Shown piece after piece: positions 22,116-33,921 of a stretch of 64,000 nucleotides of DNA (positions are counted from its first letter, which is position 1; each line of letters begins with the position of its first letter). A model generated the notes under the pieces. It had not been told where the DNA came from. It searched no databases and worked only from the letters and a program-made list of their open reading frames with translations. The translations under genes and the position numbers were made by a program. Origin of the DNA: Paragonimus westermani (Eukaryota; Platyhelminthes; Trematoda; Plagiorchiida; Troglotrematidae); the NCBI GenBank assembly GCA_008508345.1, contig QNGE01000733.1, positions 170,504-234,503 on the forward strand. The letters are read 5' to 3'.

Positions 22116-25100
22116 TACGTCAAGGTTTACAGCTCATTAGCTAAATCAGTGCATGCTTTGAAATCAGCTTAGAGGAAGCTGGGTACTGACTTAATACGAT
22201 CTCTCGGAGTAATGTACTCAATTGATAAGTCGACTAATTTTTAACTGAATTACGATTCACAGGGTGGTCATACAATTCTGTATCCGCTGTTTTCATTCTG
22301 TGCATTTTCCACCGGTGCTAACCGAACAAATTTAGCTTAACCGCACCCGGTTAGGATTGGTCCGTTTGTTTCAAAGTATGTTTGTTGACGGTTTGTCAAA
22401 TAAGAAAACGTCAATACAGTTCAGACGAATAGACACATCATCGGCGAGTACACCAAAGAACTACCGCTTGTCTCACCACAAACCATGTCAGACCATACGG
22501 TGTGTGGCTCTGCGCGCTAAAAGCGTACTATCACAAATTGTAGTCTTTTACGGGGACTTCTTTCAAACCGATACTCCACAGACACCATTGTTCAAGCTTC
22601 GTCTCATCATTTGGAGAGAGAATTAACAAACTTCTATACCCTAGCTCTTCTCACTACGGTCCTATGCTCATATTTACTGAGTCATCAATCCTACAAGTAT
22701 CGTTTGTGACGAATTTAAACATTTACGAAAATGGTCATGGAGACCTGTTAGGATCAAACATCTGGAGTAATATAATCGCCATTTCGTGCTGTTTTACTCA
22801 CAAGTATAAACTGCCAAGCATTTATGGGACGTGGACAAATTATGTATCACCGTGTTGTGCGGCTTACAGTGGTTCTTCAAGCAACGCCGACTTAATTTTT
22901 ATAGACTGAAACCCTTTTAGCCTATGCAAACACCAGCGATAACCTGACCACTAAAAGATAGCTGTTGACTTGAAAACAAGATTAATACCGCCTGTTTGAT
23001 CGTCGAGAAATTACTCTACAGCCTTACACAAGCCTGTTAGTATGTTTCTGATTGAATAATGATTCATAAGCTGAGAGTCGGAGGCGGATGCTGGTGATAA
23101 TGATGTTTTTCGGTTGAAGGGATTCCCTTCAAAGTCCGTTCATCCCAGTCTTACTCGACAGCTGGGGGCTAGGAAAGTCATGTGATCTAGTTTACTTTCA
23201 GTGATGTACCTGATCACCAACTTATTCGTTTTAAACCTAAATCCGTTACAATACTGTTAAAAAAGTTCCCTCACTTCTTAATGGAGATGAGATAAATAAA
23301 CTGTACTGCCCACGAGCCGCGCCGACATATGACTAACGAAAATATTGGACTGTGGTAGGTCCTTCCGTACAGCACAGGTCACAAATTAAGTGTTTCCGGA
23401 AGGCTGGAAACATCACTGACAAAGGAAGTAGTGACTGGACGACTGCCTTGCAATGGTCACAACTGGTAAAAATGGAAACGTCGATGTTGAAAATGCCTCC
23501 CGCGAAGTGCGCTCCACAGCTGCCACAGACGGGCCAGACGTGACTGCCACCAGGGCAGCAGTGGAAAACCACCCGAAAATGACTCATAGCCAACTCAAGC
23601 TGCGATCTAGTCTACATGCGCTAATCCTTAAAAAATATTACGCAGTCACATTGGTCTCAGTAAGAACTGTACTCACTGGGTTCCCCGTGATCTGTCAGAC
23701 GCCTGAAGGCAGGGCCGAGCCGATTTGGTCCAGAAATACTACGGAAACTTCGGACAGGGCACGCCAACTGCACGTGTGTATTACCTCGGAGATGGGACTG
23801 ATCGAATGTTGGAACGTTATCCCAGGAAAGCTTCAAGCGCCAAAACATCTACCGGGAAAGAAGTAATCACAACCATCCTATCAAAAAGAACTTATCACCT
23901 TGTGGGGCTGTGAATTATTCGTGGTATACTGAAGCATGTCTACCGAACGGTTTTCCATTAATGCTAAGGACCACAAAAAGACTGAAATGCGTCCCTCCTT
24001 GTTGTGCAAGTACAACACGCGCAATCGTTTAAAACTGATGAGTTCAACTCTGTTAAGTACGTGTTTTGCCCATCTGATAAGGCGCACTATGATTTCTAAC
24101 CATTTAAAAAACAGCGGAGAATTTTCACTTAGAGCTGCCACACATACGAAAGCCGGTCTTATGAACTGTTACAGTAGAGGCTGATCGATTCGAAGGGCGC
24201 GGTTTCGAAAGGTCGCTTGATGTCTCAAAAACTAGATCGAGTGTGGTAGAAATTATGCCTAGAGTGAAAAGAAAGATTTTCGACAGAAGCATTTCATCAA
24301 CAGGTTTTAACAGACTTCGTTATCCCCCTACTAAATAGACCTCCCTCAAATGGACGTTTACAATAGTGGACGTTCCATCGATGACCGAAAATACGATTAA
24401 TGTGTTGCACAAGTATTCATTGTAGTGCAAACGAAGTCTGACAACTCCCTGATAAGCGATATGAATCCACCTACAAACGGTATATTCACTGCCAAAATAA
24501 GAACTTCCCATTTTGTAGTCCTATCCATAATTCGCATCCGCACTCTTTGCACACAGGTAGAGTCGATCACACAGCGTTGCCACTGGCATTTAAAAACCAT
24601 GATACGGCGTTAACTGAACTACCCCCTTGAAGGAGTATGGGGCTCAGAAGAAGTTTATTCACAGGGACCAACAACTGGACTCCCCACCAACTGGACAAAA
24701 GCGGATGTTTGCTGGGCATTCTTTCAAACTAGATTGTTAAATCAGTAGGCCATACTGCAAGCAGAACTGTTGTATAGATATTGTTTATTTGCACCAGTAG
24801 ACAACACCAAACTCAATGACCACAACCACAGTACATACATCGGAATCAAGCCACTTTACAGATTTTCAGGTAAACCTCCCACCTCGCTCACGTGTGGGTC
24901 GCAACGTTGATACAGTAAGCGTTTGTTGCCCACATCAGTCGCTTTATGCACATTTTCTTCCCTTCCACATTACCTCACTATCTCCACCTCTTCATAACAT
25001 GCCCAAGATATTTGAGCACCTGGTTAGCGCACAGACAGAAATTCAAATTTAAAATTACAGTTCCATTTTCTACAAACCTACGAAATTGTGGCCAGGTGCC

Positions 25101-25853
25101 AATCAACTATATAAACCTTGCATATTGTAACGAAACTTTGGATTGACGTTTCCTCGATTAAATTAAAGTGATCTTTTGTCCCAGCTACAGTTCGCGTTTA
25201 TCACGGTTTTCTCGTTAGTTGACGCTGTCTGAATGACCTATTGCATAAACACTGTCGTAAAAAACTTTATTTGGGTACCAGTAGGGTTTGTGGGCACCAA
25301 ATTCACGTCCAGACAGTAAAATCGAGCAACTCGAACTAAATAGGATTTTGAACAAGATAGTAAGAAAACACAAATCACGTGGTGTTCTCCAGATTAAACT
25401 AGCATCGAGACAAGTTTTCACTGGGTGGAAGTCATGGCTTAAGGGATTACTCAGATTAAACTGATCACACTGACCAAGTTGATAGTACTGATTACTCGGG
25501 AAATCAAACTGACCGGTCGATATTTTTGGTCAGTATGTTCGTTTTTTAAGCCCGTGTTTCGCGATGTGTATGACGGATGATTATTCTGATTAAGCACATT
25601 CATCCGATCAAATAACAGTGAAAATCAATACAATCAGATCGATTAAAGCCACGCGTGCTTGTCGCAAACTGATCACTGTTCCCAGTGAACAACGCTCAAA
25701 GTGTTGCCTGGTCGTAATGTGCTATCGTCTCGAAAATCAATTTGCATCGCTTTTTCTGGGGCAGTTAGGTTTATCCAGTTAGCTTCCTAGTCCAACTTTA
25801 GTTAAATCATACTGCAGCTGGTGGATTCTTTCGTGTTTTCAATTTTTCCGCAG
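22116..25853. other. No recognisable gene, possible basonuclin upstream region
   Basis: No family motif was recognised in the open frames here. The basonuclin gene begins further upstream or within this stretch, because its first visible exon lacks a start region. I could not identify the 5' exons. A small hairpin TGTTTCC/GGAAACA lies at 23391-23412. Confidence 0.4.
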
Positions 25854-25974
25854 ACCGACGGATTGACATTACCAATGCGATGCGTTTGTGCTAGTTGTGG
25901 GTGCGGACGCTTTCAACCAAATGCGAGCAGTCCTCGTCAGTGCGCAGAGTGCCTACACACATGGACAATGCACG
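25854..25974 (+). CDS. bnc: Basonuclin-family gene, first visible exon (Cys-rich motif)
   Basis: The exon lies between the acceptor ttttccgcag and the donor gtaagt, and its reading frame stays open. It encodes about 40 residues, with the motif CVCASCGCGRFQPN followed by RQCAECLHTWTMH. Basonuclins have the same pattern near their N-terminus: a Cys-rich C-x-C-x-x-F-x-P run, then R-Q-C-x-x-C-x-H-x-W. Basonuclins are nuclear zinc-finger proteins that in vertebrates regulate transcription, including rRNA genes. It ends in phase 1 and joins the exon at 28513 to give H-(V)-LSKV, matching the conserved H-A-L-S-K segment. Earlier exons, including the initiator Met, were not found. Confidence 0.9.
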
Positions 25975-26350
25975 GTAAGTTTATAATTGTCAATATTTTG
26001 CATGTCCTTTCTCAAACTTGTTTTCGTCGGAGATTATTCTAGCCTAGCAGTTAGACCGACATCACCTTCGTGAGGAGGAGGCACATGGTTTCTAACCGGA
26101 ACGTTCACTTCAAAGTAAAAAAATAGCCCCTAGCTGAAAACTGCGGTGGTAGTTCGTTGATGTTCCATAGCCCGATTGCTTGTTATGGTAGGTCCCACAT
26201 TTTCGTGGGCACGGTTAACAGTTCCACAGAAACCCCGTCGTTACCATATATCTCTGTTCAGACTCTATATCGGTTTCCCACAAGATAACACGAGATGAAT
26301 TTAGACAAACCAATTCGGTCCTATTCATGATTAAATAATTGAAATAATCA

Positions 26351-26692
26351 ATGTCTGATTTGTTCTTGTTGGCCACGCCTGCTCGGGTCACTGATGACAG
26401 AGCAGCTGTGAGGCAGCAGGTCAGTAGGTTTGCGTACCGGGCGAAATTAGCTAAGACGAAGGCTCGGCATACATTAAATGAGGCAGGTACTGATTCATCA
26501 ACCGTCCTCCCCTAGCTTGCAGAGGCAGTGAACGTTGATACTTCTCGTGTAGTCCGAGAGTCGGCACTTTCATCTCACCGATCAGAGGTCAATACGTGAG
26601 GACCCTGGAGTGAACAGTTCATTCTCCAGTTATGCTCTATGGTGGATTTCATTGCACCGGCGCACAGTTTCGGTGGTGGCGGCACCGGCTTG
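26351..26692 (+). pseudogene. Possible decayed coding fragment in intron 1
   Basis: An ATG opens a 54-codon frame, ARVTDDRAAVRQQVSRFAYR and on, which continues past a TAG in the same frame for another 27 codons and past a TGA for about 37 more. The protein-like texture (Arg/Ala-rich helix) and the shared frame suggest a retroelement gag remnant. No family could be named. Confidence 0.2.
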
Positions 26693-27024
26693 ACAAAATG
26701 CTCTGCCCAACTTTGAAAGGTGATCTGATCCGAACGCATCATCCGGGCGTATCACGGTCATATTCCGGCGTTGAGACATTGTTCTGAAGAAGTGATTTAC
26801 GTTTTGTACTCAGTGATATCCAGCACACAGATCCGATTCTGTTACAAGCAGGCAGCACCCTCCAAGCCTTCAACCTGCAATCATGGTCTCACACACAGGA
26901 TGATTTCCCAGAAACATTTGGGATATCTGTCTGCTGCAGTTGAGATTTCGTTCTATCCCGTTTTGTATGTCTTATCCATCTTTATCTCATCGGTTTCCTT
27001 ACGAAAGACTTGAGCAGACGTGTT

Positions 27025-27076
27025 TCGTTTGTTTGTTTGGTTGGTTGGTTGTGTGTGTGTGTGTGTGTGTGTGTGT
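27025..27076. repeat. (GTTT)n, (GGTT)n and (GT)n simple repeats
   Basis: A GTTT/GGTT run passes into an uninterrupted GT run at 27051-27076. It adjoins the LINE fragment below. Confidence 0.95.
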
Positions 27077-27084
27077 ATCAGCCT

Positions 27085-27213
27085 TCTCCTGGTGGAGGTG
27101 CTGCTTGTGTACCTCCACCCGAAATTCGCATCGCTGGAGACACTGTGAATGGCTGCGGGGATTTTTGCTACTTGGGTAGCAACTTGTCGACAGATCTGTC
27201 CGTGGACCGCGAG
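27085..27213 (+). pseudogene. LINE reverse-transcriptase C-terminal fragment, running into the gap
   Basis: The frame reads PPPEIRIAGDTVNGCGDFCY and then LGSNLSTDLSVDRE. Non-LTR retrotransposons have a conserved block, I-x-G-x-x-V-x-x-V-x-x-F-C/K-Y-L-G-S followed by D-x-x-x-x-x-E-I, just after the reverse transcriptase palm. The match is collinear and unbroken up to the assembly gap, so the rest of the element may lie in the missing bases. It sits in basonuclin intron 1. Confidence 0.75.
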
Positions 27214-27963
27214 NNNNNNNNNNNNNNNNNNNNNNNNNNNNNNNNNNNNNNNNNNNNNNNNNNNNNNNNNNNNNNNNNNNNNNNNNNNNNNNNNNNNNNN
27301 NNNNNNNNNNNNNNNNNNNNNNNNNNNNNNNNNNNNNNNNNNNNNNNNNNNNNNNNNNNNNNNNNNNNNNNNNNNNNNNNNNNNNNNNNNNNNNNNNNNN
27401 NNNNNNNNNNNNNNNNNNNNNNNNNNNNNNNNNNNNNNNNNNNNNNNNNNNNNNNNNNNNNNNNNNNNNNNNNNNNNNNNNNNNNNNNNNNNNNNNNNNN
27501 NNNNNNNNNNNNNNNNNNNNNNNNNNNNNNNNNNNNNNNNNNNNNNNNNNNNNNNNNNNNNNNNNNNNNNNNNNNNNNNNNNNNNNNNNNNNNNNNNNNN
27601 NNNNNNNNNNNNNNNNNNNNNNNNNNNNNNNNNNNNNNNNNNNNNNNNNNNNNNNNNNNNNNNNNNNNNNNNNNNNNNNNNNNNNNNNNNNNNNNNNNNN
27701 NNNNNNNNNNNNNNNNNNNNNNNNNNNNNNNNNNNNNNNNNNNNNNNNNNNNNNNNNNNNNNNNNNNNNNNNNNNNNNNNNNNNNNNNNNNNNNNNNNNN
27801 NNNNNNNNNNNNNNNNNNNNNNNNNNNNNNNNNNNNNNNNNNNNNNNNNNNNNNNNNNNNNNNNNNNNNNNNNNNNNNNNNNNNNNNNNNNNNNNNNNNN
27901 NNNNNNNNNNNNNNNNNNNNNNNNNNNNNNNNNNNNNNNNNNNNNNNNNNNNNNNNNNNNNNN
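27214..27963. other. Assembly gap (750 n)
   Basis: Run of n. Apparent long open frames across it on both strands are artefacts. The gap lies in basonuclin intron 1, and the exons on both sides join in phase, so no basonuclin exon need be missing here. Confidence 1.
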
Positions 27964-28512
27964 TAAGCGCAGGCGTCCTTTGGCTTCGGTCACTGTGACA
28001 GGCTAATCCGAATCGGATGCCGCCAACCGTATCAGTAGACAGTAAAGTGGCATTCCACAGGTTGGTCAAAGCTCAATGCGGTTCATGCAGTGATATTAAA
28101 AAGAAAAACCTAGGCAATCTGCGCGTTTTTAAACGGGCTTACGATGTGGACAAGAACGATCGTGTGGCCGTTTACACAAGGGTGAACTCAACTAGAAACG
28201 TTTTCTGAGATTGTGAAATGTTATGGGTGACAGGTGAATATATCAAATGAACCCACAAGAGTACCCTTCGTGCTTAGTAACCATTACAGTTAATTAGAGA
28301 AAACGAACAGATTTAACTCAGAGATTGTTTATATGTTGGTTAGTGGAAGTGGTAGTTCGGACTCCACAACCAACGGTAATAATTCTGTTGCCAGCAACCA
28401 TTAACCCCCGTAATACCAACCTTTTTGGTCACTTGTTTCCACGACCACTGTATTATTTCATGGAAGCTCCTAGCTAGTTGATTGACTGGGAAATATTTGA
28501 TTTTTATTACAG

Positions 28513-28748
28513 TGCTTTCAAAAGTGAATCATTCTTCCACGAATGATTCAGCATCCACCCCGTCTACGTTCATTGCGGCTTTCGAAATTATGAGCATGGC
28601 TCTGTTCGGCTGTCATGCGATTCCCATCCGCGCGAAAATACTGCTGGACCGGTTATTGTCGGCGCAGCTGTTACAGGCTGATGTAGTGCGGTTATTGTTG
28701 CCATTCGGTTGGACATTCCAGGATTACAGTCGCGGCTATATGCTCACG
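28513..28748 (+). CDS. bnc: Basonuclin-family gene, conserved core exon
   Basis: The exon lies between the acceptor ttttattacag and the donor gtacgt, entering with two bases of a split codon and leaving in phase 0. It encodes model residues 41-119. After LSKV and a Ser/Thr-rich stretch it reads FEIMSMALFGCHAIPIRAKI, then LLDRLLS, then GWTFQDYSRGYML. This is the strongest family match in the window: basonuclins share S-x-x-L-Y/F-G-x-x-A-I-P-x-R-x-K-I-L-L-D-R-L and W-T-x-Q-D-Y-x-R-G-Y. The role of this core is not established. Confidence 0.93.
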
Positions 28749-29002
28749 GTACGTTCTGAAATCACCCTAAGACTATTATTACTTGCACTGAATGAACTAA
28801 TACAGTTCACCCATAATGAATTAGAAAAGTTTAGTAGTTGATTTTGAAGATATTTTCTGGCGTAATTTTTCGATGTGTATCTTCAGTTGCATTTTACAAA
28901 ATTAAGTACATTCGTTACCACCAGAACCACCGTCAAGTTTACCTTTCAAACGGTCAGCTTGCGTTTTTACAACGCATTCAACAATTCTCGTAGTTTATAA
29001 CA

Positions 29003-29170
29003 ATGCACCGGCAAACTTATCAACGCCACAGTCTACTCTGTGCGGCAGTAACCCATGATTTAATATACTGTCGCTTACGTGTAGATGGAAAACCTCAGTC
29101 GAAGAAATCAAAAGTGCACAAACTTGACGTGAGCAACCAGAGAAGAAGATGGAAGATTATCGGTTGTTCC
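29003..29170 (+). pseudogene. Possible RTE-type LINE fragment in intron 2
   Basis: The frame reads THDLIYCRLRVDGKPQSKKS and then KVHKLDVSNQRRRW. RTE-like LINEs have S-D-H-x-L-V followed by a basic linker and an L-D-V-x-x-L-R segment at the junction between endonuclease and reverse transcriptase. The resemblance is short and could be chance. Confidence 0.3.
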
Positions 29171-31377
29171 ATATTGCCAAGCACCGTCGATAAACTGAGT
29201 CCATCCTAATCTGTTGTGCCACAGAAGTGTTCGGTGTACGGTGATTTTAGTTAACTCAATTTTAAACCAGCGTGTCGATAATTTGTGGCTCCGTTCTCTA
29301 TCTAGAAACACGAGGCAACTGCACAAAGACCCTGTTTGCCTGAAGTATATCATTATGTCAAAGCAAGCCAAACAAGAATCCACAATACTGACAGTGTTCT
29401 TAAGCAGGAGGACCCACAAATACTGTTTCTTTCAAATGTGCTTTCCGTTTACTTTTTGCTTCTCAGTAATGTGGCCTGAGCGAATACGTGCGAAGCTTTT
29501 GTTGTAACGGGCTACAAAATGTTTTTACCAAAGCTTTTTTCGGGAATTATTCTCATAGCTTATTTATAACCTGTTCACATGCCGCTTTGTATTCAGTTAA
29601 CATTCATGCTGCAGCCTTGGTCTAAAAACAGGTTCAGGAACAAAGTCAACATTCATTTACTTGAATTCTTGTAGTATTCCAGATGCAGCAGATGGGCGAT
29701 ACCACAACCATTACACTGAGGTGGACTAAGGACGACATTCCTAAAAAGAAAATGAGGGGGTAGTCCTAGTAACTCTATTTTCCTGATGTAAAACTACCAC
29801 ACACAAGTCAGAAAATAACATCCCTGGAGTTTAAGTTCAACCAGAACGTAATGTAATTGAGGTTATCCAAACGCACGTAACCAGCTCACACATCATTGTT
29901 AGTAGTATCAGCTGTTCATCTCTAATAAATGAAAGCGTAAGTTTCCGAATGATCTTATGGGCAAGTATGCACTTGTCACACTGGCATAGCTGGCAATGAC
30001 CAATACAAAACCAAAACAGAATCAACTCCTTTCATATTGAGATGTGGGCGGCTTCAGCCGTCCGTGCATTAGGAGATGACGGATCATATTAAGTCGGCCT
30101 CAGAGTCGGCCGGCAAACTTAATACTTCCTTGGAGTAATCGGGCTCCAATGACATTTACAGAATTTTATTAATCCGATTTCCGGTTTTGTTCAAACTTCT
30201 GAAGGGAATGAACGGTTTCAAATCCGATTTCCACCAAATCCAAAAGACGGATAGTACAGTTTTTGTGGGAAACTGACAACATCGAAACGATGTGGTCACA
30301 TTTTCTCTGTTTTTGTTACGAAGTGAGTCGTGGTAAAGGAAAGTTTTTTGGTTCTGTTGCTAGGCTGGACGAACGCAAGTGTCCAGGCATTAAATGGCGC
30401 TGAAATTAAAGAATATCCTCATTGCTGGTGACTAGTTTCTTATCTGTACTTTAAGAACTCCAGCGAAAACTCATTGATTACTGGATGAAATCCACCTTCC
30501 TGCACAACTCCTATACATCACCCCTTCATATTTGTGCGCCGGAATTCCGTACGGCAATTTAACCTCTTCCCAATAACCTAACGACACATATCCATCTTCT
30601 GTGGTTGACACGCTTGCGCACTTTACGCTTTCCCCCCCCCCACAATTTGACGTAACTCAGTTGCTTTAAATATAACATTAGATGGAACCAAATCACATTA
30701 TACTGGCTGATATGACACCTTAGGTCTGCTCATTGCTATGTTTATGCTTACTGAACTTTAACCAAACAGGTCGACATACGTGATACGATTTCATTTTCGA
30801 TAAAACCGTAGACGTTTGTTGCGCTATGACTGCATTGTGATGGTCAGTCTGCAAACAACGTCATGTACCACTTACCTTAAGCCACACCACGTCACACTTG
30901 ACGTACACATGACAACCGGTTTAGTGGATACCTGCTAAGTATAGTAACGTAAAGTATTACCAGTTCGAACGTCGTCCAAGTGATACGTCCAAAACAAGGA
31001 TAAAGCCGGCCACACAGTTAACCATCGATTTTAGAATAAGCATCGTGAGACCTTCATATCAGAACATTTTTGTCTATTTTGATTGTAGCCACTACAAAAT
31101 AAACTGGGGTAGTCTGAGTGTCTCCAAACAGGGGGGGTGTCAATATTTTCTGCGCGCAAATAAACGTGTGTTCATTGTGCTTACTGATTGACAGGTTGGT
31201 TCCTTTATCAACGCTTACATATGTTGCAGGTTACTATCGTCAACCCGTTTACTACTTCCACCACATGCGCGTTTCGTATACTCCTTCATTTCACCCCAGG
31301 TTCACCCCAGATATTGTCTGTGTACGTAAGCAGACATGTAAAATGAAGCCAACTGTATAACTGTTTCTGTCCATGAC

Positions 31378-31391
31378 CACGTGTACACGTG
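31378..31391. promoter_or_regulatory. 14-bp palindrome holding two CACGTG E-boxes
   Basis: CACGTGTACACGTG is a perfect palindrome with two canonical E-boxes (CACGTG) sharing a TA centre, within basonuclin intron 2. bHLH-type factors bind CACGTG. Whether the site is used is unknown. Confidence 0.35.
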
Positions 31392-31674
31392 CAGGGAGGC
31401 GCCAAATTCCGTAAGCAGTCAGCCAACCAGGGTAAGAGCTTTTCCGGCACGGACGTATGAACAAACGCACATTTGCAAGCGGCCGCCTAATGAGGAAATT
31501 TCGGCGCGTTGTTTGCAGTGTCCTGCTAGGTTTACATAGTCATGATAAGACGACTATCGAAGAAGTTATTAAGTGTAGTATTCGTTCAACCATCGCTGAA
31601 CTTGTGCGTGAAATGACATGGATTGCGGTTCACCGTTGACGCGCAGTCCACTGCGGGGCGCTGTGACCAGATTG

Positions 31675-31918
31675 TTTTTTTTTCAAGTTGACCATCACTC
31701 ACATTTGATCGCAGCGTTCGCATTCAGATCGACTTTCCAGCCAGCCTCTTTCGAAAAGAAGCACTAGACTCGAGTTTCGCTCTCATTAGAGCTCATCAGT
31801 AGTGCATATCATTGCCACTGCCAATGATGAGGCAACCGTGTTAACCACTGCGCCATTGACCTCACATTAGGCACGACCGAATTATCAAATGTGAACGCTC
31901 AATCACTCTCGCTTGTGA
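31675..31918 (-). mobile_element. tRNA-derived SINE with intact hammerhead, B box deleted
   Basis: Minus-strand copy of the SINE at 49502-49767, nearly identical over most of its length and ending in a run of about nine A (plus 31675-31683). The A box TGGCGCAGTGG lies at 31845-31855. About 21 bases holding the B box are missing relative to the other copy, so its own Pol III promoter is probably crippled. The hammerhead is unchanged. It is inserted in intron 2 of the basonuclin gene, antisense to it. Confidence 0.85.
31761..31805 (-). ncRNA. Type I hammerhead ribozyme in SINE (antisense in basonuclin intron)
   Basis: The 45-nt ribozyme is base-for-base the same as the one at 49642-49686. On the minus strand its order is stem I strand GCACTA, core CTGATGA, stem II GCTCT-AATG-AGAGC, core GAAA, a self-complementary stem III ACTCGAGT, cleavage base C, and stem I strand TAGTGC. 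All invariant core bases are present. It would cut only RNA transcribed from the minus strand, not the basonuclin pre-mRNA. Confidence 0.85.
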
Positions 31919-31969
31919 TCTTGTGAAGTCAAACAGATTGGGAGTCGTGTTTAGCATGTTATTGGTAAA

Positions 31970-32060
31970 CAGATTGAGAATAACACGACGTTATGAGCAA
32001 GTTGTAATACTTTACGTTTCAACCACCTCAGGTGGTCTTCCTCAGGAGTATTGTAATCGA
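31970..32060 (-). repeat. Dispersed repeat with hammerhead-like core, copy A
   Basis: Roughly four fifths identical to 55841-55926. On the minus strand, positions 32052-32006 read AATACTC, CTGAGGA, then CCACC-TGA-GGTGG as a stem, then TT-GAAA-CGTA and AGTATT. This follows hammerhead order: CUGANGA, stem II, GAAA, a tiny stem III, an N-U-H triplet (GUA), with AATACT/AGTATT as a six-pair stem I. Stem II has a bulged base next to the core, and the usual G-C first pair is replaced by A-U. Minimal hammerheads of this kind are known in Penelope-like elements. Ribozyme activity is inferred only. Confidence 0.5.
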
Positions 32061-32720
32061 AATCACATTTTTTTAATGAACGTAAAAAATACCATCAGTC
32101 AAGGGAGGCGAATGCCCCCAAGAGTTGTGATCGTGAATCCAACCGCCACCGGAACAACTTTGCGCATGCTATAGCAGTTTTCAGTTTCTGCGAATTGAGT
32201 CAGTGTACAAACGAGACGGTTCGACATCCTTGAGGCTCACTGTGTGGACCGTTAAGCTCCTCAATTCAATTAGCTTACCAGAATTGGCTCCTGTTTGCCA
32301 TGGTTGATAGTAATTTGAAGCCAAGACACTCACAACCGAGCTACGATTTTGGTGAGGCATAATCGGTCATATGAGCGGTGGTGAATTTGGTCGTCACGCC
32401 TGTATGCAGTGACCGGGAAAGGTCGCAGAACATGACAGTCAAGTCATTTAATTGGGGCATAGTAATGTTACTTTGACAGTGGGACTGTATAGAAGACCTC
32501 TCCCAAATAAAAATATCAGTCCGTTGTCCTAGCAGCGACCATATGCTAATCATTTTTTCCCGGGAATTTTGACATTTTTGGGGAGGGTAGATGTTTTTGC
32601 TTTATGCGTATGTCTTAAGGTGTATCTGAGCGTGAAATTTTCAGAGTGACATACAACCACCAGATTTGAAATTTTATCATTTGATTACCAATATGCTGGG
32701 TTTTACCGCAAATTTTACAG

Positions 32721-33921
32721 ACACCGAATGGACAGCTCCGCGACCACTGGGAAACATGTCAACCTGATGAAGAGCCGGTGGTCATTCAGCAGTTTCTCCG
32801 CTTCCCAGAAACACGGCAACTAGCTCAGTCCATGCTGGCACAGAATGCACCACCTGAATCCAAAACTCCGCTACTATCATCTAAACAACAACCGTGGTTT
32901 CATTTGCCAATCCTGAACCACTTGAGTGAAGAGCAACGATCCTCAGCTATTTCTCAACAGTCTTTCACACACGGTTCAACTTCACCCATGTTTGCTTCCG
33001 ATGGGGCTTCCCGAATGAAGCTAACTAGTGGAAATACGAACACATGTATATCGTCCGTCACGCAGTCGTCACCGGCTACTCGGTCGCTGACTGTTTCTTC
33101 TCTGTCAGAGAGCTCCTCGTCTTCCGTATCACCGTCAGCTGAGCAAAAGCCTGGTAATCAGGTAAATAAAACCCAATCGCTTGCCACTCAAAAGCCAACA
33201 AACGCGCACGAGTCTCTGAAAATGCCCTGCGAGATCTCCGAGCTGATAGGACGAGACTGCCAATGTGGTCCAGAGAACCTAATGACAAGTGAAGCCATAC
33301 AACTGATACCAAATACATTCATAAACGCCATAACGGCAGCCACCCTAACACCTGGGTTATCAATCAATTCGTGTCCGACGAATCTAAACTCACTTCTTCC
33401 TTTGTCACAGAACTTTCTAAAAAGTATGGGTGATTCAACAAATGTTGACCTAGTACATTCTGGGGTAAACGATGGTGAACTAGAGGTCAACAAACAAACC
33501 ACTCCAAGGCACTCCGGGCATACGGCCGAAAAGACAGAAAAAACTCAACTGCCACTACCCGGTCTAACTTTCTCGAATTGTTTGGAACCTCACTGGACTT
33601 CGCTTATATCCAATCCTCCCCGGCTGTCCATTGGCCCCCAGCCGACCGATGGTCCCACAACTGGTCGGCAGTTGGGCTCAGCTGGATTGCCTTTCCCACC
33701 ACAGTTACTCCACGCATTGGCTGCAGCATTCAGAGCTAAGCCACCCAGCACCGGTCACATGGATTCATTAGGTGCCTCGACCACATTACCGTTTGGTCCC
33801 ACAACAATACCACCCATACTGAACCCAAATTCATGGACAACATTTCAGCCAAACGTTGGTTCTTCAAACATTGATGCCAGTAGCCCGGGTAACCTGGGTA
33901 TCTTGCCTTCATTTGAGCGGG
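32721..33921 (+). CDS. bnc: Basonuclin-family gene, large Ser/Pro-rich linker exon
   Basis: The acceptor aattttacag joins in phase 0 to the previous exon and the donor gtatgt leaves one base over. The exon encodes model residues 120-519. It opens TPNGQLRDHWETC and continues PVVIQQFLRFPETRQLAQSM, matching the basonuclin segment G-x-x-L-D/R-D-H-W followed by L-Q-Q-F-L-R-F-x-E-T. After that it is a long low-complexity linker rich in Ser, Pro and Thr, including a Ser run (SSLSESSSSSVSPS), with a Pro/Leu/Phe-rich end. That part is not conserved in sequence, as expected of linkers in this family. The open frame runs on to 33983 into the intron, but the donor and the frame of the next exon decide the end. 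Confidence 0.88.

Noticed and set aside
26953..28069. Long open frames of 285 to 356 codons on both strands
   Set aside because: They are made almost wholly of n from the assembly gap at 27214-27963.
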